Below are positions 52,040-62,969 of a stretch of DNA of 64,000 bases, in pieces. A program made the translations under genes and the position numbers. Source of the stretch: Cladorhizidae sp. MBARI D1340-BT2 (Eukaryota; Porifera; Demospongiae; Poecilosclerida; Cladorhizidae). The notes under the pieces were generated by a model. That model was not told the DNA's origin. It searched no databases and saw nothing but the letters and a program-made list of their open reading frames with translations. Numbering within the stretch: position 1 is the stretch's first letter; the number at the start of each line of letters is the position of its first letter. Location of the stretch: assembly GCA_028752905.1 (NCBI GenBank), contig JAQNBH010000015.1, positions 10,611,622 through 10,675,621 of the forward strand. The letters are read 5' to 3'.

Positions 52040-53360
52040 GAGCTTTAGTGAAGGAACCCCGTCTGGATTATATGTTTTTAGTGAAGCAGGCATAGAGTGA
52101 AGCAGGCACAGAGTGAAGCAATCAGAACAAATCCTGATGTTGGGATAGTTTCCTGCCTTAATATCACTTCTGTGGATGGACTAAGCCAGCTTCAGTGTCT
52201 TTTGTCACTCAGTTATTTTGTCATCTCTCTTCATACTCTCTGCTTGTTGGTCATCTGTAAAACTTTTGTTTCTCTCACTCATCCCTTCCCCTTCCCCACT
52301 ATTACTAAAATGCACCAAGTTGACCAATCTTCTCTTGAGTTCACTATTTACATTTAGAAGAAACAACTCAATAGATATATACCCATAGAGTTGATAGTCG
52401 AAATGATCTCGACAATTTGGCCTTTAACAGATATTTGACTGTGGGTTGCTGATGGCCTCAGTAGTGTGCAACACTCTGGGTTGTACTCCAAAATGGCCAA
52501 TGGCTATGCCAATTACAATGTGGATTACTGTGACACTTTACCTTCTGGGGCAGGGAAAGAAAAGGACCTCGCATGTGACTTGTGTAACTCGAGTTGCGGC
52601 CGATTCAAATTCAATATTCATGTTGATTCCATTCCAAATACATGGAAGGGCAAATGTGAGTTCAATTCTCCATGTTAAGGCAAATTTGACCTTGTTGCCT
52701 GAAAGGAACACTGAGAAGTAATCACCAGCTAGCTTCTATTATTCGTAGAGTATAAAAGTCAGCCATTTAAAATAAATAATTTGGTAGTATAAAGTCTCTC
52801 TGGTTATTCATTATCAATAGTAGCTTAAACATTCTCATTATGGTCACTATGTTTCTTTCCATGAATGTAACTTCACCCTTATAACTAAACATGGACTAGC
52901 ATTGGATCCAAAATGGGTGCCAACTATTCGTTGTCACAGTCTCTCAAACTACACCCTCTTTTCTCTCTCTCCTTTCTTATAGTATTATAAGAAGGTCCAT
53001 AAGGTAAAGATTATTGGTGTGATGTATATATGACTTTGGAGGCTAGGCTAATGCTGGCTTCCAGGGAAGTATATACCTTACCATCTGCCAGGGTGCAAAG
53101 GAGAACATGCCTTGTTCTTCCCAAAAACTGGATTCCCTTCATCAATGCCAAACAAAATCAGGGCCTAACTACTCATTTGATGTCCCATAGATATATACAT
53201 AAGCAAAAATGTCTGAAGTGTGGCACGATGTTTGTATTGAGCCAAGCCTTCAACCTATCACTGGTGAAATACTGAGCCATTGCAATATGTTTGGATGGAG
53301 CTAACTAGGCTTGACACTACTGCTGATGCTTTCTGGGAGGAGGATTGTTTGAAAAAACAA
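52040..53360. other. Intergenic, no gene supported
   Basis: Overlapping short plus frames at 52446-52721 (one reads CDLCNSSCGRFKFNIHVDSI) and 53030-53275 (THLMSHRYIHKQKCLKCGTM) hint at zinc-finger-like Cys/His spacing. They are short, unsupported by splice sites and without a family I know. Confidence 0.4.
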
Positions 53361-53364
53361 AAAT

Positions 53365-53450
53365 AAACTCTCAGTTGACATTACAATAACCTAATCAACT
53401 TGAAATTGTATTCTCTCAACGTTTCGACTAGATGCTCCTAGGAAAAATAC
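53365..53450. mobile_element. MITE M1, partial copy 3
   Basis: Starts aaactctcagttgacatta, continues taatcaacttgaaattgtat and cgtttcgactagatgctcct, all matching M1. Only the left half is present. Confidence 0.6.
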
Positions 53451-54599
53451 CTGTTGTTAGGGCTTTCAATCTTCATGCCTCAACCAACACTCAAGATTCT
53501 CAAATATTAACATCAGTATATGAGAAAAGTTGGACATGGTCCCTTCACACCTCTTGTGTTATCACTCACAGGTGATCAGGTAAACACTTCTAGCAACTCT
53601 GACCTACAAGAGGCTGGCCTCACTGTTGTCCATGAAGTACATTGAGCTGGTTGAAGTGGAGTTTTTCCTTTTCTTTGCTGCATTCTTCACCACAATGCAT
53701 CAGAGGTAATCAACTGTCTGTTTGACATGCCACTAAACTGAATAGCTATTCCACCCATTGACTTGGTAAAACTAATCTAGCAGTCCTTGCTTCTATATAT
53801 CTTACTTGGCATGCCTATTTTTGTAAAGTCACACGACACTGTATTACCACAGACTGATCATGCTTCAGGCTACCATCCCTTTACTTTTCTTATGTTTGAA
53901 GTGGGAGGGGGGGAGGGAAGGGGAGGGCAGAGGGGAGGGGAGGGGGGAAGGTCTGTATATACAATTTGCCTCCTCACTATATTTGCAGGTCAATCAGATT
54001 GCAGTCAGACACATGGAAGGAGTTAATTCTCCACAAGCAAGGCAAACTTTTCATGTTGCTAGAGATGAAACATAAGTTACCAAGTTAGCTAGCTTGCTAG
54101 CTACCTGTGGTTGTTTCAACATGGACATTTTTTCTCTGCGTATCTAGGCTTCCACAAATAAATGGCTAAATGGGATTCTTAAATGCCAGTAAATGTGACC
54201 ATGCTAGTTATATAGCTATAGCTATATGTGTCTTCTAATGGGAAAGAATAACAGAATATTGCTGTCATTGTTTGCAGTCACCTGAAAGAGGCTTTGGAGA
54301 AATGGTGTGAACAGAGAGGAACAGTCCATATTTAGATTCCCTATAAGAATTTTTAGAGCCAATGTAGCGAAATTTATACCAAAGGTAGTGGTTCAATCTG
54401 AGTGGGATGGTTTGAGGGATGGGGATAAGAAATGCAGAAGGAAGTTGACTAAGCAGTGATTCTCTCTGGTGAGAGTCAAAGCATGCAACAAAAGATGCTC
54501 TCTCAAATACATATTTCCACTCTAATTGATGCCAACTCAGCATAGCCTTTCACACTAAATTGGACAACTGTGGTTTCAAGTCACACTTTACAACTCTGA

Positions 54600-55090
54600 T
54601 GGTCACATCTTGTTGTAGTGTAATTAGTCTGTTGGTAGAGTGTGTTCCTGTGGTGTCATAAGTTTGAGAGGACAAGATTGAAGTGAACTCTGGGAGTGAT
54701 GGTTGAATGGTTGGATGCCTGTAATGGGGAAAAGTTAATGCAAGGTGTTAAGACTGCACTGGAAGTGAAGGTTTTAACTGGAGTGAGAAGAGGGCTATCA
54801 GAAGGGAAGAAACTTACGGGCATATGTTTGTGTGGCAGGGGTGTAGCTACATCAGCTAGTGCCCTCATGGGCTCTTATCAAAATTAAAGAAGTAGTTATT
54901 ATTACTAAAGATATGATGTGTGGTGATATATGATGGCTCTGATTGGCTTAAACAGAAATTATAGTACTTGGCCGGGATATTCGTTTAATGTTCACATCAG
55001 ACATGTATGACCACAGAAAGCTCATCTGGTCACATTAATTGTTTTATTAATTTTATTCTTGTTTCACCTACAATGCTCACCCAATTATAG
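54600..55090. repeat. Segmental duplication unit, copy of 46720-47160
   Basis: It parallels 46720-47160: gagaggacaagattgaagtg, actgcactggaagtgaaggt, tgtttgtgtggcagggg and tctgattggcttaaacagaa. It lies on the C-copy side of the DHRS7 array; the rest of the unit follows at 58190 after several MITE insertions. Confidence 0.7.
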
Positions 55091-55691
55091 AGCCATATTC
55101 CTAAAGGCAAGTACAGATTGCTAGGATGCTCATTTGGAGGTAGTGCCCGAGGGTGAGTAATCACTTACTATACCACAGAGATTATGCATAGGTCAGGACA
55201 CGCATGCATCACAGTTCACGTGAGCTGTGCATACATATTGATCCTAGTAGCTGCATGGATTAAAAAAAATATATAGCAAACTAGCTGGTATTTAACTGCT
55301 TTTTTAGTATCTAAAGATAAATTGACATCAAATTGACCTAGATAATTTGTCATTGGGTTCAGCTATCGCTATCTTTTGAGCTATGTAGCTAGATTTTAAT
55401 GTTAGTTATAGAAAGTGGATTCACTTGCTAGATACACTAAGTGACTTGCTATAACATAACATATCCTCTATCTATCTATGCTAAAACTAGATCTTCTTGT
55501 TTCATTTCATACAGAGTTGCTTTTATTGGGACAGGGAAGACAACTTCTGCTTCTTTGAAGTACCCCAGCTTCAAAGAAGGCAAGAAGTAGAGGCGATTCT
55601 TTTCCAGAAAATATATATTTTTTAACTTCTCTGAGAATGATTCTGAAACAATTTTGGATTGAAATTGGTCAGGGTAAACAGATGAATAATG

Positions 55692-55862
55692 ATTTTCTCG
55701 ATAATCAACTTGAATTTACCCACTTGACATTTCAGTTAGATGCTCTAGCCTTCCTCAAAAATAATGGTTATTCCTGATGGCTCTAGCACCTAGCCGAAGC
55801 GTCGAGTGAGCAAATTCAAGTTGATTATCAAAAAATCTATGCTATGTCAACTGAGTGCATTC
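55692..55862. mobile_element. MITE M1, copy 4
   Basis: Inverted inner repeats tctcgataatcaacttgaat (left) and attcaagttgattatcaaaa (right) enclose gatgctctagccttcctcaa. The right end reads ctatgtcaactgag. It is the clearest inner palindrome of the family. Confidence 0.7.
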
Positions 55863-56130
55863 AGAGGCAGTTATTGACCATAATAAATTAAGACGTGATT
55901 TAAAATGTTTTGGGAGAGGGAATATATTCCACGGCACTCTGCAACCCCATTCATATGAAACTGATTTGTGTTATTCAGGTGACCAAAAGGTTTTGAAAAG
56001 AAATGCTTATTTTGAAGTCCTTCTAAAGGTTTGAGAAACAGTTTGCCAAACAATGATAGTGGACAAACTTTCAATAAGAAAGCAATGCATTTGTATATAG
56101 TAGTATGAACAAAAAGATATATAATTATAT

Positions 56131-56225
56131 AAGGTCTCTCTGTGTGCTCTCTCTTGATACTAAACATCCATAGATTCTGCACACTTCACTGTAATGGACT
56201 TGACATATAGCTCAAAAGGGGTATC
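56131..56225. repeat. Fragment related to foldback element M2
   Basis: aaggtctctctgtgtgctct and ccatagattctgcacacttc, followed by atggacttgacatatagctc, match the arms of 51238-51817. Confidence 0.7.
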
Positions 56226-56419
56226 TCTCTCAGTACCTTTTTGTTTATTTAATATAATTTGTTATACATGTAAATGAATAAACTTTTCTTGTTCTTGTTC
56301 ATGTTATAGAAATTATAATCTGCACTATAACAGTTTTGTGACCATTTAATGATGTAGAGAAGTGCCTGGTTGTCATTTTAGTTTTGTTCCCACAGGGCCA
56401 CAACTACCCCTATGATTAA

Positions 56420-56545
56420 CTATTATGCTATATATTCTTTCTTTTTAACAATTCCTAAAGTAATTATGCTCAAAATTATGCTCATAAAATGAAAAGTTTA
56501 TGAAAAGTATTGTGAAAGGCGGAAGTTCATGTGGTGAAAGTTAAA
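56420..56545. mobile_element. MITE M3, copy 1
   Basis: tttttaacaattcctaaagt, aattatgctcaaaattatgc and gtggtgaaagttaaaattca match, in inverted orientation, 57715-57860. Confidence 0.65.
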
Positions 56546-56803
56546 ATTCAAGTTTAATGATTATAGTGACTGCATCATATTGTTAGGGCACTGTCTTGTT
56601 GCTCATTAAATGTAGCTTTTAGCAAGGAAAATACAGGCTCAGAGGGCTTTTCAGGAACCTAACCATGGCATTAATGGGGGAGTTGGTGTATAGCAGCAAA
56701 ACTGTACTGCCTGTGCTGTCAGCTGACTATATAACTATAAAAGTGTATAGTGTTAGTGTAAATCATGTTTGTGCTGTACATAGAGGTGTCATCTGAAATG
56801 ATT

Positions 56804-57235
56804 TAGTCACAGTGACATTTTTGTCCCGGTAAGATGCTCAAAATTTACCTATTATGTCAGCATAATGGAGGAAGCACCAAAATTATGCCAGCAGAATAGC
56901 CTCGGGCCTATTGGCTATGCAAGACTGCATTATGTTTGGCTATATATATACTGGAGATGGTGTTTTTTCCCATTGAATGCATGTGGTTCAAGGAATCCAA
57001 ACTTTAAGCACATGCAATGACTACAACTTACACTCAATAGCATATACTAACTCCGAGATCTGAGATAGTTAGTTCATGCAATTAGCATGGAATCCATTAG
57101 TAAGATGTGGACTGTTAATAACATGAATGCAGCTAGCTTGTTGAGGCTATTGAGGCTATTATGCCGGCATGATTTGGTCCGGGTAATTCCATTATGCTGG
57201 CAAATTTGGTGTAGACAAAAATCTCACTGTGGCTA
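56804..57235. mobile_element. Foldback element M4 with 22-bp terminal inverted repeats
   Basis: Left end tagtcacagtgacatttttg (56804-56825) and right end (57214-57235) are inverted repeats with 2 mismatches in 22. Next to them, ccagcagaatagcctcgg and gaggctattatgccggca also pair imperfectly. No coding frame. Confidence 0.75.
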
Positions 57236-57714
57236 AAGATATGCCACTTGTATAGTACATAACACTATAAGGTTGAAGCTACTTACTACTATCAGCCATC
57301 TTTGTCCGACTTAAACTGAAACAATGTAGACACAATAATACTAGTAATGAATGCTAGGCATTGAGTGGCAAGCAAAAAAAAAAGAGCATGTTAATGAACT
57401 GAGTAACTATATCAATCATCCTTTCCTGTCAGCCATACATACCATTCTCACCTATGGTGTAAGTGGTTTGGGAGTGCTTACAGGGGGAGGGAGGGGTTGG
57501 GAAATTATTAGGGTCTTGATTCATGTCAGTTATAATCATGCCGACTGTTCTCACTTACACAGCGCAGGCAGGCAGTCTACCAATTTACTGCCTGCAGGCC
57601 TTCTCTCGATCATTCATTTTACTATCCTGATTTAGATAAGCCTGCACTCAGCGATGCCATAACAAAAAGATGTTGAATGAAATGACATTAATGGAAGAGT
57701 TGCCATACAATAAT

Positions 57715-57860
57715 AGGTGAACTGAAATTTTTAACTTTCACCCCATAAACCTTCATCTTTTGCAATATAAATCTGAGCATAATTTTGGGCATAATATAAG
57801 TATAATAGGTAGAATTTGGGGGAATTGTTAAAAAGCATAATAGTCTCAGGTCAATATATC
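57715..57860. mobile_element. MITE M3, copy 2 (inverted)
   Basis: The reverse complement carries gctttttaacaattccccca, cccaaaattatgctcagatt and ggggtgaaagttaaaaattt, matching 56420-56545. Confidence 0.65.
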
Positions 57861-58189
57861 CGAAGTTGGCCAGAAATAAGTGTGAGACTGAACCTATATA
57901 TAGCTATGTATAATGGGGGGGAAACATCACAAATATGATATCAAAATAGTTTGCTGTGTGCATATCAATTTTTAAATATTTAGGTGATTAATTCTAGTTA
58001 TGTACAAGCCTTCCAAGTCTCAAGATTTCAGTCACTTTCCAAAAAATTCTCACTATCATACAATTATTATACAAGAGAATTGCAAGAAGAAAGTAGGAGT
58101 GCATTAGGCTTGCTTCAAGGCTAGGTTGTGAGTTCTAAATAGTTATTGCTAGTTCCATGGTATAGAAACACAGCAAAATGTTTTTGAAT

Positions 58190-58650
58190 AAGTATTGGCA
58201 GCTTTCTTGATGCAGACTCAAGCACAACTTGTTTAGCTATACTAGCATTTTGCTATCTTTTATTTGTACCATGGACTTCATTTGCAGATGAGGTTCCACA
58301 CCAATGTTGTTAGGCAACCTTGCTGAGTTTTAGCTAGTATAGCTAAAGCAGTTTCATTCAAGTTTGCATCCATTTTTTATCATCGTAATATTATGCTTGT
58401 CTGAAGCTTGAAGAATATAAGTGTGTGTGTTTGTGCATGTGTGTGTTTACAGTGGTGTGCAATAAAATATGCAATGATATTTTGTATCCCAAAATATAGT
58501 GAGATCTCGGAGTCAGAGCACTTGCAAGGTCTATATAAAGCTATGTACATATCAATGAATCATCATCTTGATCACTGTAGTTTTAATCCAACTTGTAAAG
58601 GAAGCTATCAACATGGCAGTATACACAAAATGGAATAATGACATAACAAT
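58190..58650. repeat. Segmental duplication unit next to DHRS7 copy C
   Basis: It parallels 47215-47640: cttgatgcagactcaagcac, gatgaggttccacaccaatg, aatgaatcatcatcttgatc and gtaaaggaagctatcaacat. Same orientation as next to copy B. Confidence 0.72.
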
Positions 58651-59500
58651 TGTACTTTTCTTATTGCCTTCAGTTGTTTATTTCAACATGGTTCCCTACC
58701 CTGCATCAATCAATAGCACAAGCATGATAACCAAATCACTGAAACACAGATATTCCAAAACTGAACATCACCATTTTCCTTGAATAGGTATATAAGTATA
58801 GAGAGATGTACACAAACGTCTGAAGAGAAATACAGACTTTCCTTCAGAGAATTAGCCATGGCAACCATCATGAGTTTAGCACATCTCTCTGCAGAGACTC
58901 TTGGATCTCCTAGGCATGTGCTAATTGGTGGATTACATCTTTTCAATAAAGAGATTTATGAGTATTGAAGTATTCACTGGTCCAGGACACACTGACAGGA
59001 TTGAAATGTTCTTGTTGGACACCTCCATCCTCAACATGTCAAAATAACCCTGAGATATATTATTCCAACACAACACAATATATAATAAATTAATTTAAAA
59101 AAAATTATTACAGAGTTTGTTTGTTTTTCAATTTTAATGCGGCTATAAGAATATTATTTCAGTACAAAAATTAAAAAAACTATCACAGTCATACAAAATA
59201 GAGTGTCTCTAGTAGTACTAATATCCAATGGTACCTGGATTGCTTAGCACTGTATGTGGCTTCTCCTGGGGTTCCTAGAAAACAAAAGGACAATGAATAT
59301 GAAAATATTAATGATGATTATAATACAACTGATGATGTAGCGTTGTAGAGACTGGTCACTAGCACATTGCTGCCTATGTACAGATGTGCATGGACTATGC
59401 ATGCATTATTATTTCTGTCAATGTCTTTGAACCAGACATATTTGCTGATGTTGCACAATTTATGCAAGATAGTAGACTTTATAGGGCACCTTGAATTTCT
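58647..59500 (-). pseudogene. DHRS7-like copy C, exons 4-6 only
   Basis: Exon 4 is 59235-59274 (7 nt shorter than in B, next to the active-site Lys, so frameshifted). Exon 5 is 58772-59049 (12 nt shorter; [20 protein letters not shown] and AMANSLKE are legible in different frames). Exon 6 is about 58647-58700 and now has an early TGA. Intron 3 homology with copy B continues to about 59500 and then stops, so exons 1-3 are missing or were replaced by the block at 59520. Confidence 0.85.
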
Positions 59501-59519
59501 CCCTCCTCACTGTAGTTAT

Positions 59520-60150
59520 CATTAGTGAGCCAAAGGGCTCTCGGCTCGGGAGATACCAATTCCTGTGTCGACAGCTAGTGGAAGCTCGCGCTTTCCATGC
59601 CATCAACTTCTGGGACGTCCCCATCAACTTCAACGCATACTGAGCAGTTCCATGGGTCTGGTTCTGAGAGAGCTACTTCACTGGAGTCTTCAGCTTGATC
59701 AAGAACCAGAGTCACGTGGAGGCTGTGAGGACGTGACATTGTCGTCGTGAGGGCGCTCTGGATGTCAAGACAAACCTGAAGAACCCATAGGTTTATGTGA
59801 GAATTTAGTTGTCTTGTGACAATTGTGACAAGTCTGATTATTTGTCTGGCATAGATGAATCTAGGCCTATGAATGCCAGGAGCATCATGGCTGCAAAGGT
59901 TTGTGGCATGGAAGCGACATTCTTCACGAGTTCACAGCACTGGTGTGCTTGCCTCTGTCTATCTCGGCACTGAGCTTTCAGGACCACAACATACTGGGCG
60001 AGTGTTCTGAAAAGGAGGCTCTGTCTAATTGTTTGTCCGCTGCTGCTAACCTGCACAGATTACAGGACATCGACCCTGATGTCAATGACCTAAAGAGAAA
60101 AAGGAAAAAAAGACCAGTCAAGAATGTGTGTGCACACTTTTAATAAAGTT
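59520..60150 (+). other. GC-richer block with unrecognised short frames and AATAAA end
   Basis: It differs in composition from its surroundings. One plus frame gives GRYQFLCRQLVEARAFHAIN, FWDVPINFNAY, stop, then ESYFTGVFSLIKNQSHVEAV with stops. Another (59901-60143, 80 codons) ends KRKRKKRPVKNVCAHF, followed by an aataaa at 60141-60146. This could be a processed or decayed gene fragment. I do not recognise it, and it replaces the expected 5' part of DHRS7 copy C. Confidence 0.4.
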
Positions 60151-60239
60151 GTAAAACAAACCTCAACCTGTATCTTTTTTATTGTTTTATTTCTCTTGGC
60201 TCTCCTACCTCGGTCATTTTTACCTTCCAGATATTTTAT

Positions 60240-60690
60240 GCTGTTAATTTAACATTGTGTGCTAAACTAAATGCAGACTCCCAGACTTGAAATACCCCTG
60301 TTTGGGAATGTAGTAGAGCAAATCCTTGCTAGGCTATCTAGACATTTCCTAGCATAACAATAGTGCATCATTTGGTAAATGATCTGGCTACTCGAGGCTC
60401 TCTAGTTTATATATATTCGCATCTATGTTTATGTGTTTAACACTTGGTGTATGTTCTGTGCCCGTATAATGCAGATTGCTCCTGTACCAGAAAGTTAGGT
60501 ATACAGATCTTTACTAGCATAAAATATTATAAATATTATGCAGAGCTAATCACCATGTGCCTTGCCTTGTCTATATTTGCTAATACAGTAATCTCTTGGC
60601 TAACTGAGTACTACCATAAACTCTGGTTGTTAGCCTCTCAATATTTAGTGCATATATACCAAATTGTTATGAACAGTCTTGGCATCCTTG
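60240..60690 (+). repeat. Dispersed repeat R1, copy 2
   Basis: Inverted partner of 4561-4945. The same landmarks appear in the same order on the opposite strand, from tgttaatttaacattgtgtg to taatctcttggctaact. A 110-codon frame at 60444-60776 lies over it and is not conserved in copy 1, so I do not call it a gene. Confidence 0.8.
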
Positions 60691-60829
60691 ATATCTTGCT
60701 GGTCTCCTATCAGTCATTGAAAACCATATCAGATGTTGCAAGAATTACTTTCATCTTTGCTAAACAGAGCTTGTAAATTATATTTTGGGGAGAAAGTCAG
60801 TTGTAACATATGCTTGTGAGGCCATTGCT

Positions 60830-61015
60830 AGTTTCTTCTTAGTCTGCCTTGAAAGACCTGTTAGTGTGGCTTGAGGGATTGGTAGCCTGGCTTGAGATAA
60901 TGGGTTTTTGTTAGTCAGGCTTGATAGTAGGTCTTTGTTAGCCAGGCTTAAGATAATTTTTTCCTCGTTGGAAAACCTTTGTTAACTGGCTCGTGAGATT
61001 AGCTCTTCAATTTGC
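60830..61015. repeat. Degenerate minisatellite, units of about 30 bp
   Basis: tgttagtcaggcttgatagt and variants (gttagtgtggcttgaggga, gtagcctggcttgagataa, gttagccaggcttaagata) recur about six times. Confidence 0.65.
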
Positions 61016-61840
61016 TCATGGGACCAGATCCTTCTCTACTCTGCCATTCTAAAAAAATATGCAAATCATAAAAATAATTGGGTGTGTGCTGTTTAGAGTG
61101 TGCATTGTTTGTTTAGCTTTGTATAAACAACCTTATGGTGTACTGTGGCCCTAGGATTGCTCAAGGTCATCACTATCCAGATATTCCCCTTCTCACTTTG
61201 CTTCAACGTATCACCCCCGAAAAGAGCTTGGTTGTTTAGTTTGCCACCATGTATTGTTGTGTATGGCTATGCTCCAAAATGACTAGTCAATCGCTGCTTT
61301 GTGGTCCAAGTATATGGTAGTGCAGCTAAATCTATTTGAGGAATGGCCAGCAGCACTGCACAGCAAGCATATAATAAGACCTTGTTTAATTCTCAGACGA
61401 TCACAAGCACTTTTTGGCACAGAGGATTCAAATTTTTTGTCCGAGTTCTAATTTTTATATCATGAAATAGCCTCAATCAAACTTTATTTACCCACCAAGT
61501 TTAGAGACCATATACCTGGGAACTATGGAATAGTATTCAAATTCACTGACTTCTTACCAAACCATTGAGAACTAACCTTGGAAAAGAAGCTTCCTTGAAT
61601 AACTAGCTTCATACATATTTGACATCTCTGATTTACCATTTACATGTTTATGACTAGACTAAGAGTATATACAAATATCTATACACATAGACACACACAT
61701 GTATCATAAGTAGTTACCTGGTTTTGTTGAGGACTGCTTCAAAACATTTATGATGCTAATGACCTTGTACCATGTTTCGAGTGTTGGGGAAACGAGATAA
61801 GTCTTGAAGACGAAACTTCACAGTTTTTAGGCAGCCAGTT
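61016..61840. other. Intergenic, no gene seen
   Basis: AT-rich sequence with no recognised motif. Confidence 0.5.
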
Positions 61841-61841
61841 T

Positions 61842-62165
61842 ACTAGTGTTTTTAATCAAAATCAGCTGAAGTCACAGAAGCTACCACAGGGAGTTTTAGT
61901 TGAGATAATAGGGACCAAACAAATATAGGAAGTGCTAATATGCTCCCCAAGATCTGCCATTTTAATATACGGGTCAAATCAATATACAGGAAGTGCTACC
62001 ACATTCCCAGTAGATACTAGATCCTGATGGTGAATTTCGTGGTTTTAGGCAGCCAGTCGGTTATCTTCGTGAAGAATTCAAGGCACGCTCAAAGTGGATC
62101 AAAATCAGCTGATGTCACCGTTTAGATACGGACTAGCCAAAGTGAGCTTTAGCCGAGATGTAAAA
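61842..62165. repeat. Two tandem-like copies of dispersed repeat R2
   Basis: ttaggcagccagtttactag ... aaaatcagctgaagtcac ... gagttttagttgagataa at 61842-61910, and ttaggcagccagtcggttat ... aaaatcagctgatgtcac ... gtgagctttagccgagatgt at 62045-62165. The reverse complement matches 28430-28580. These give the best view of the R2 core. Confidence 0.65.
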
Positions 62166-62246
62166 TTCGATGTGCTATTGCCCGTAATACACGGATACAG
62201 CATTCACGGCAATACCAAGTTTTCCAGACCTCACCGAGGGCTCACT

Positions 62247-62555
62247 TTACTTGCCAAATAGCAGTGTCCATGCTCTAACTATCGTCATTTTAGTTTCGTC
62301 ATTGTCATCAGTTTCTTCGCTTGTGAAGGAATTATCATTGTCACTCTCTCTCACCTTTTTTCTATGAAATTTGGCTATCTTGCTGGCAAACATCTTGCAA
62401 CACTTTCTGCTAGTTGCCCACCCATGAATGCTGTCACACTGTGACCCATCTGTCATGAATGGAATGCAGCAACTTTTGATTACCACTTCTATGGTGATGG
62501 ATTGCCAAGCTTTTTTCTCCTTCACCAGACAAGAGTATTTTCCTGGAGCTTTCAT
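62247..62555 (-). CDS. Hypothetical 102-residue frame
   Basis: Begins MKAPGKYSCLVKEKKAWQSI, has six cysteines scattered through, a basic stretch (SKIAKFHRKKVRES) and an acidic one (NDNSFTSEETDDNDETK). No signal peptide or helix, no neighbour that explains it. It could be an exon or a chance frame. I do not recognise it. Confidence 0.25.
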   Translation of the reverse strand: MKAPGKYSCLVKEKKAWQSITIEVVIKSCCIPFMTDGSQCDSIHGWATSRKCCKMFASKIAKFHRKKVRESDNDNSFTSEETDDNDETKMTIVRAWTLLFGK

Positions 62556-62969
62556 ATTTCCTTCTGGTGCATGGTCTAATCAAAGGCACGTCTAGTATGT
62601 TGGATTACCAGTGCTAAAAGGAAACAAGGCTGTTCCCATACCCTTTGCCATGCAGAATCATGCAAGTTATACACGATTCTAATGGCATCTAACTGGTTGT
62701 GCTCAACATGGGTAGTCCTGTTTCATTCCCTATGACTATACCGGTACATGTTTCCATGTGGTAAAGGGTCGCCTAACTGGTTGGGTACCGTCTTTTTCCT
62801 TTATTTTTTACACACGACAATTGTTTGTTTATAAATAGAATATAAACAAATAGAAACATAGAAACATTTTTGTTCTTGTTTAGAGTTGTTTTTGTTTGTT
62901 GTTTGCTGTCTACAAAGACGGACCTTGACTGCTGTTGGACACAAAACTCCACCAATAAACAGCAGATCT

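Noticed and set aside
53881..53950. G/A-rich run as a regulatory element
   Set aside because: It is a simple low-complexity purine tract; nothing else supports a function.
55550..55587. Hairpin cttctttgaag / cttcaaagaag as a terminator or small RNA
   Set aside because: An 11-bp stem in AT-rich DNA is expected by chance, and no neighbouring gene needs it.
60444..60776. A 110-residue hydrophobic protein
   Set aside because: It overlaps dispersed repeat R1, and the other copy (4561-4945) does not keep the frame.
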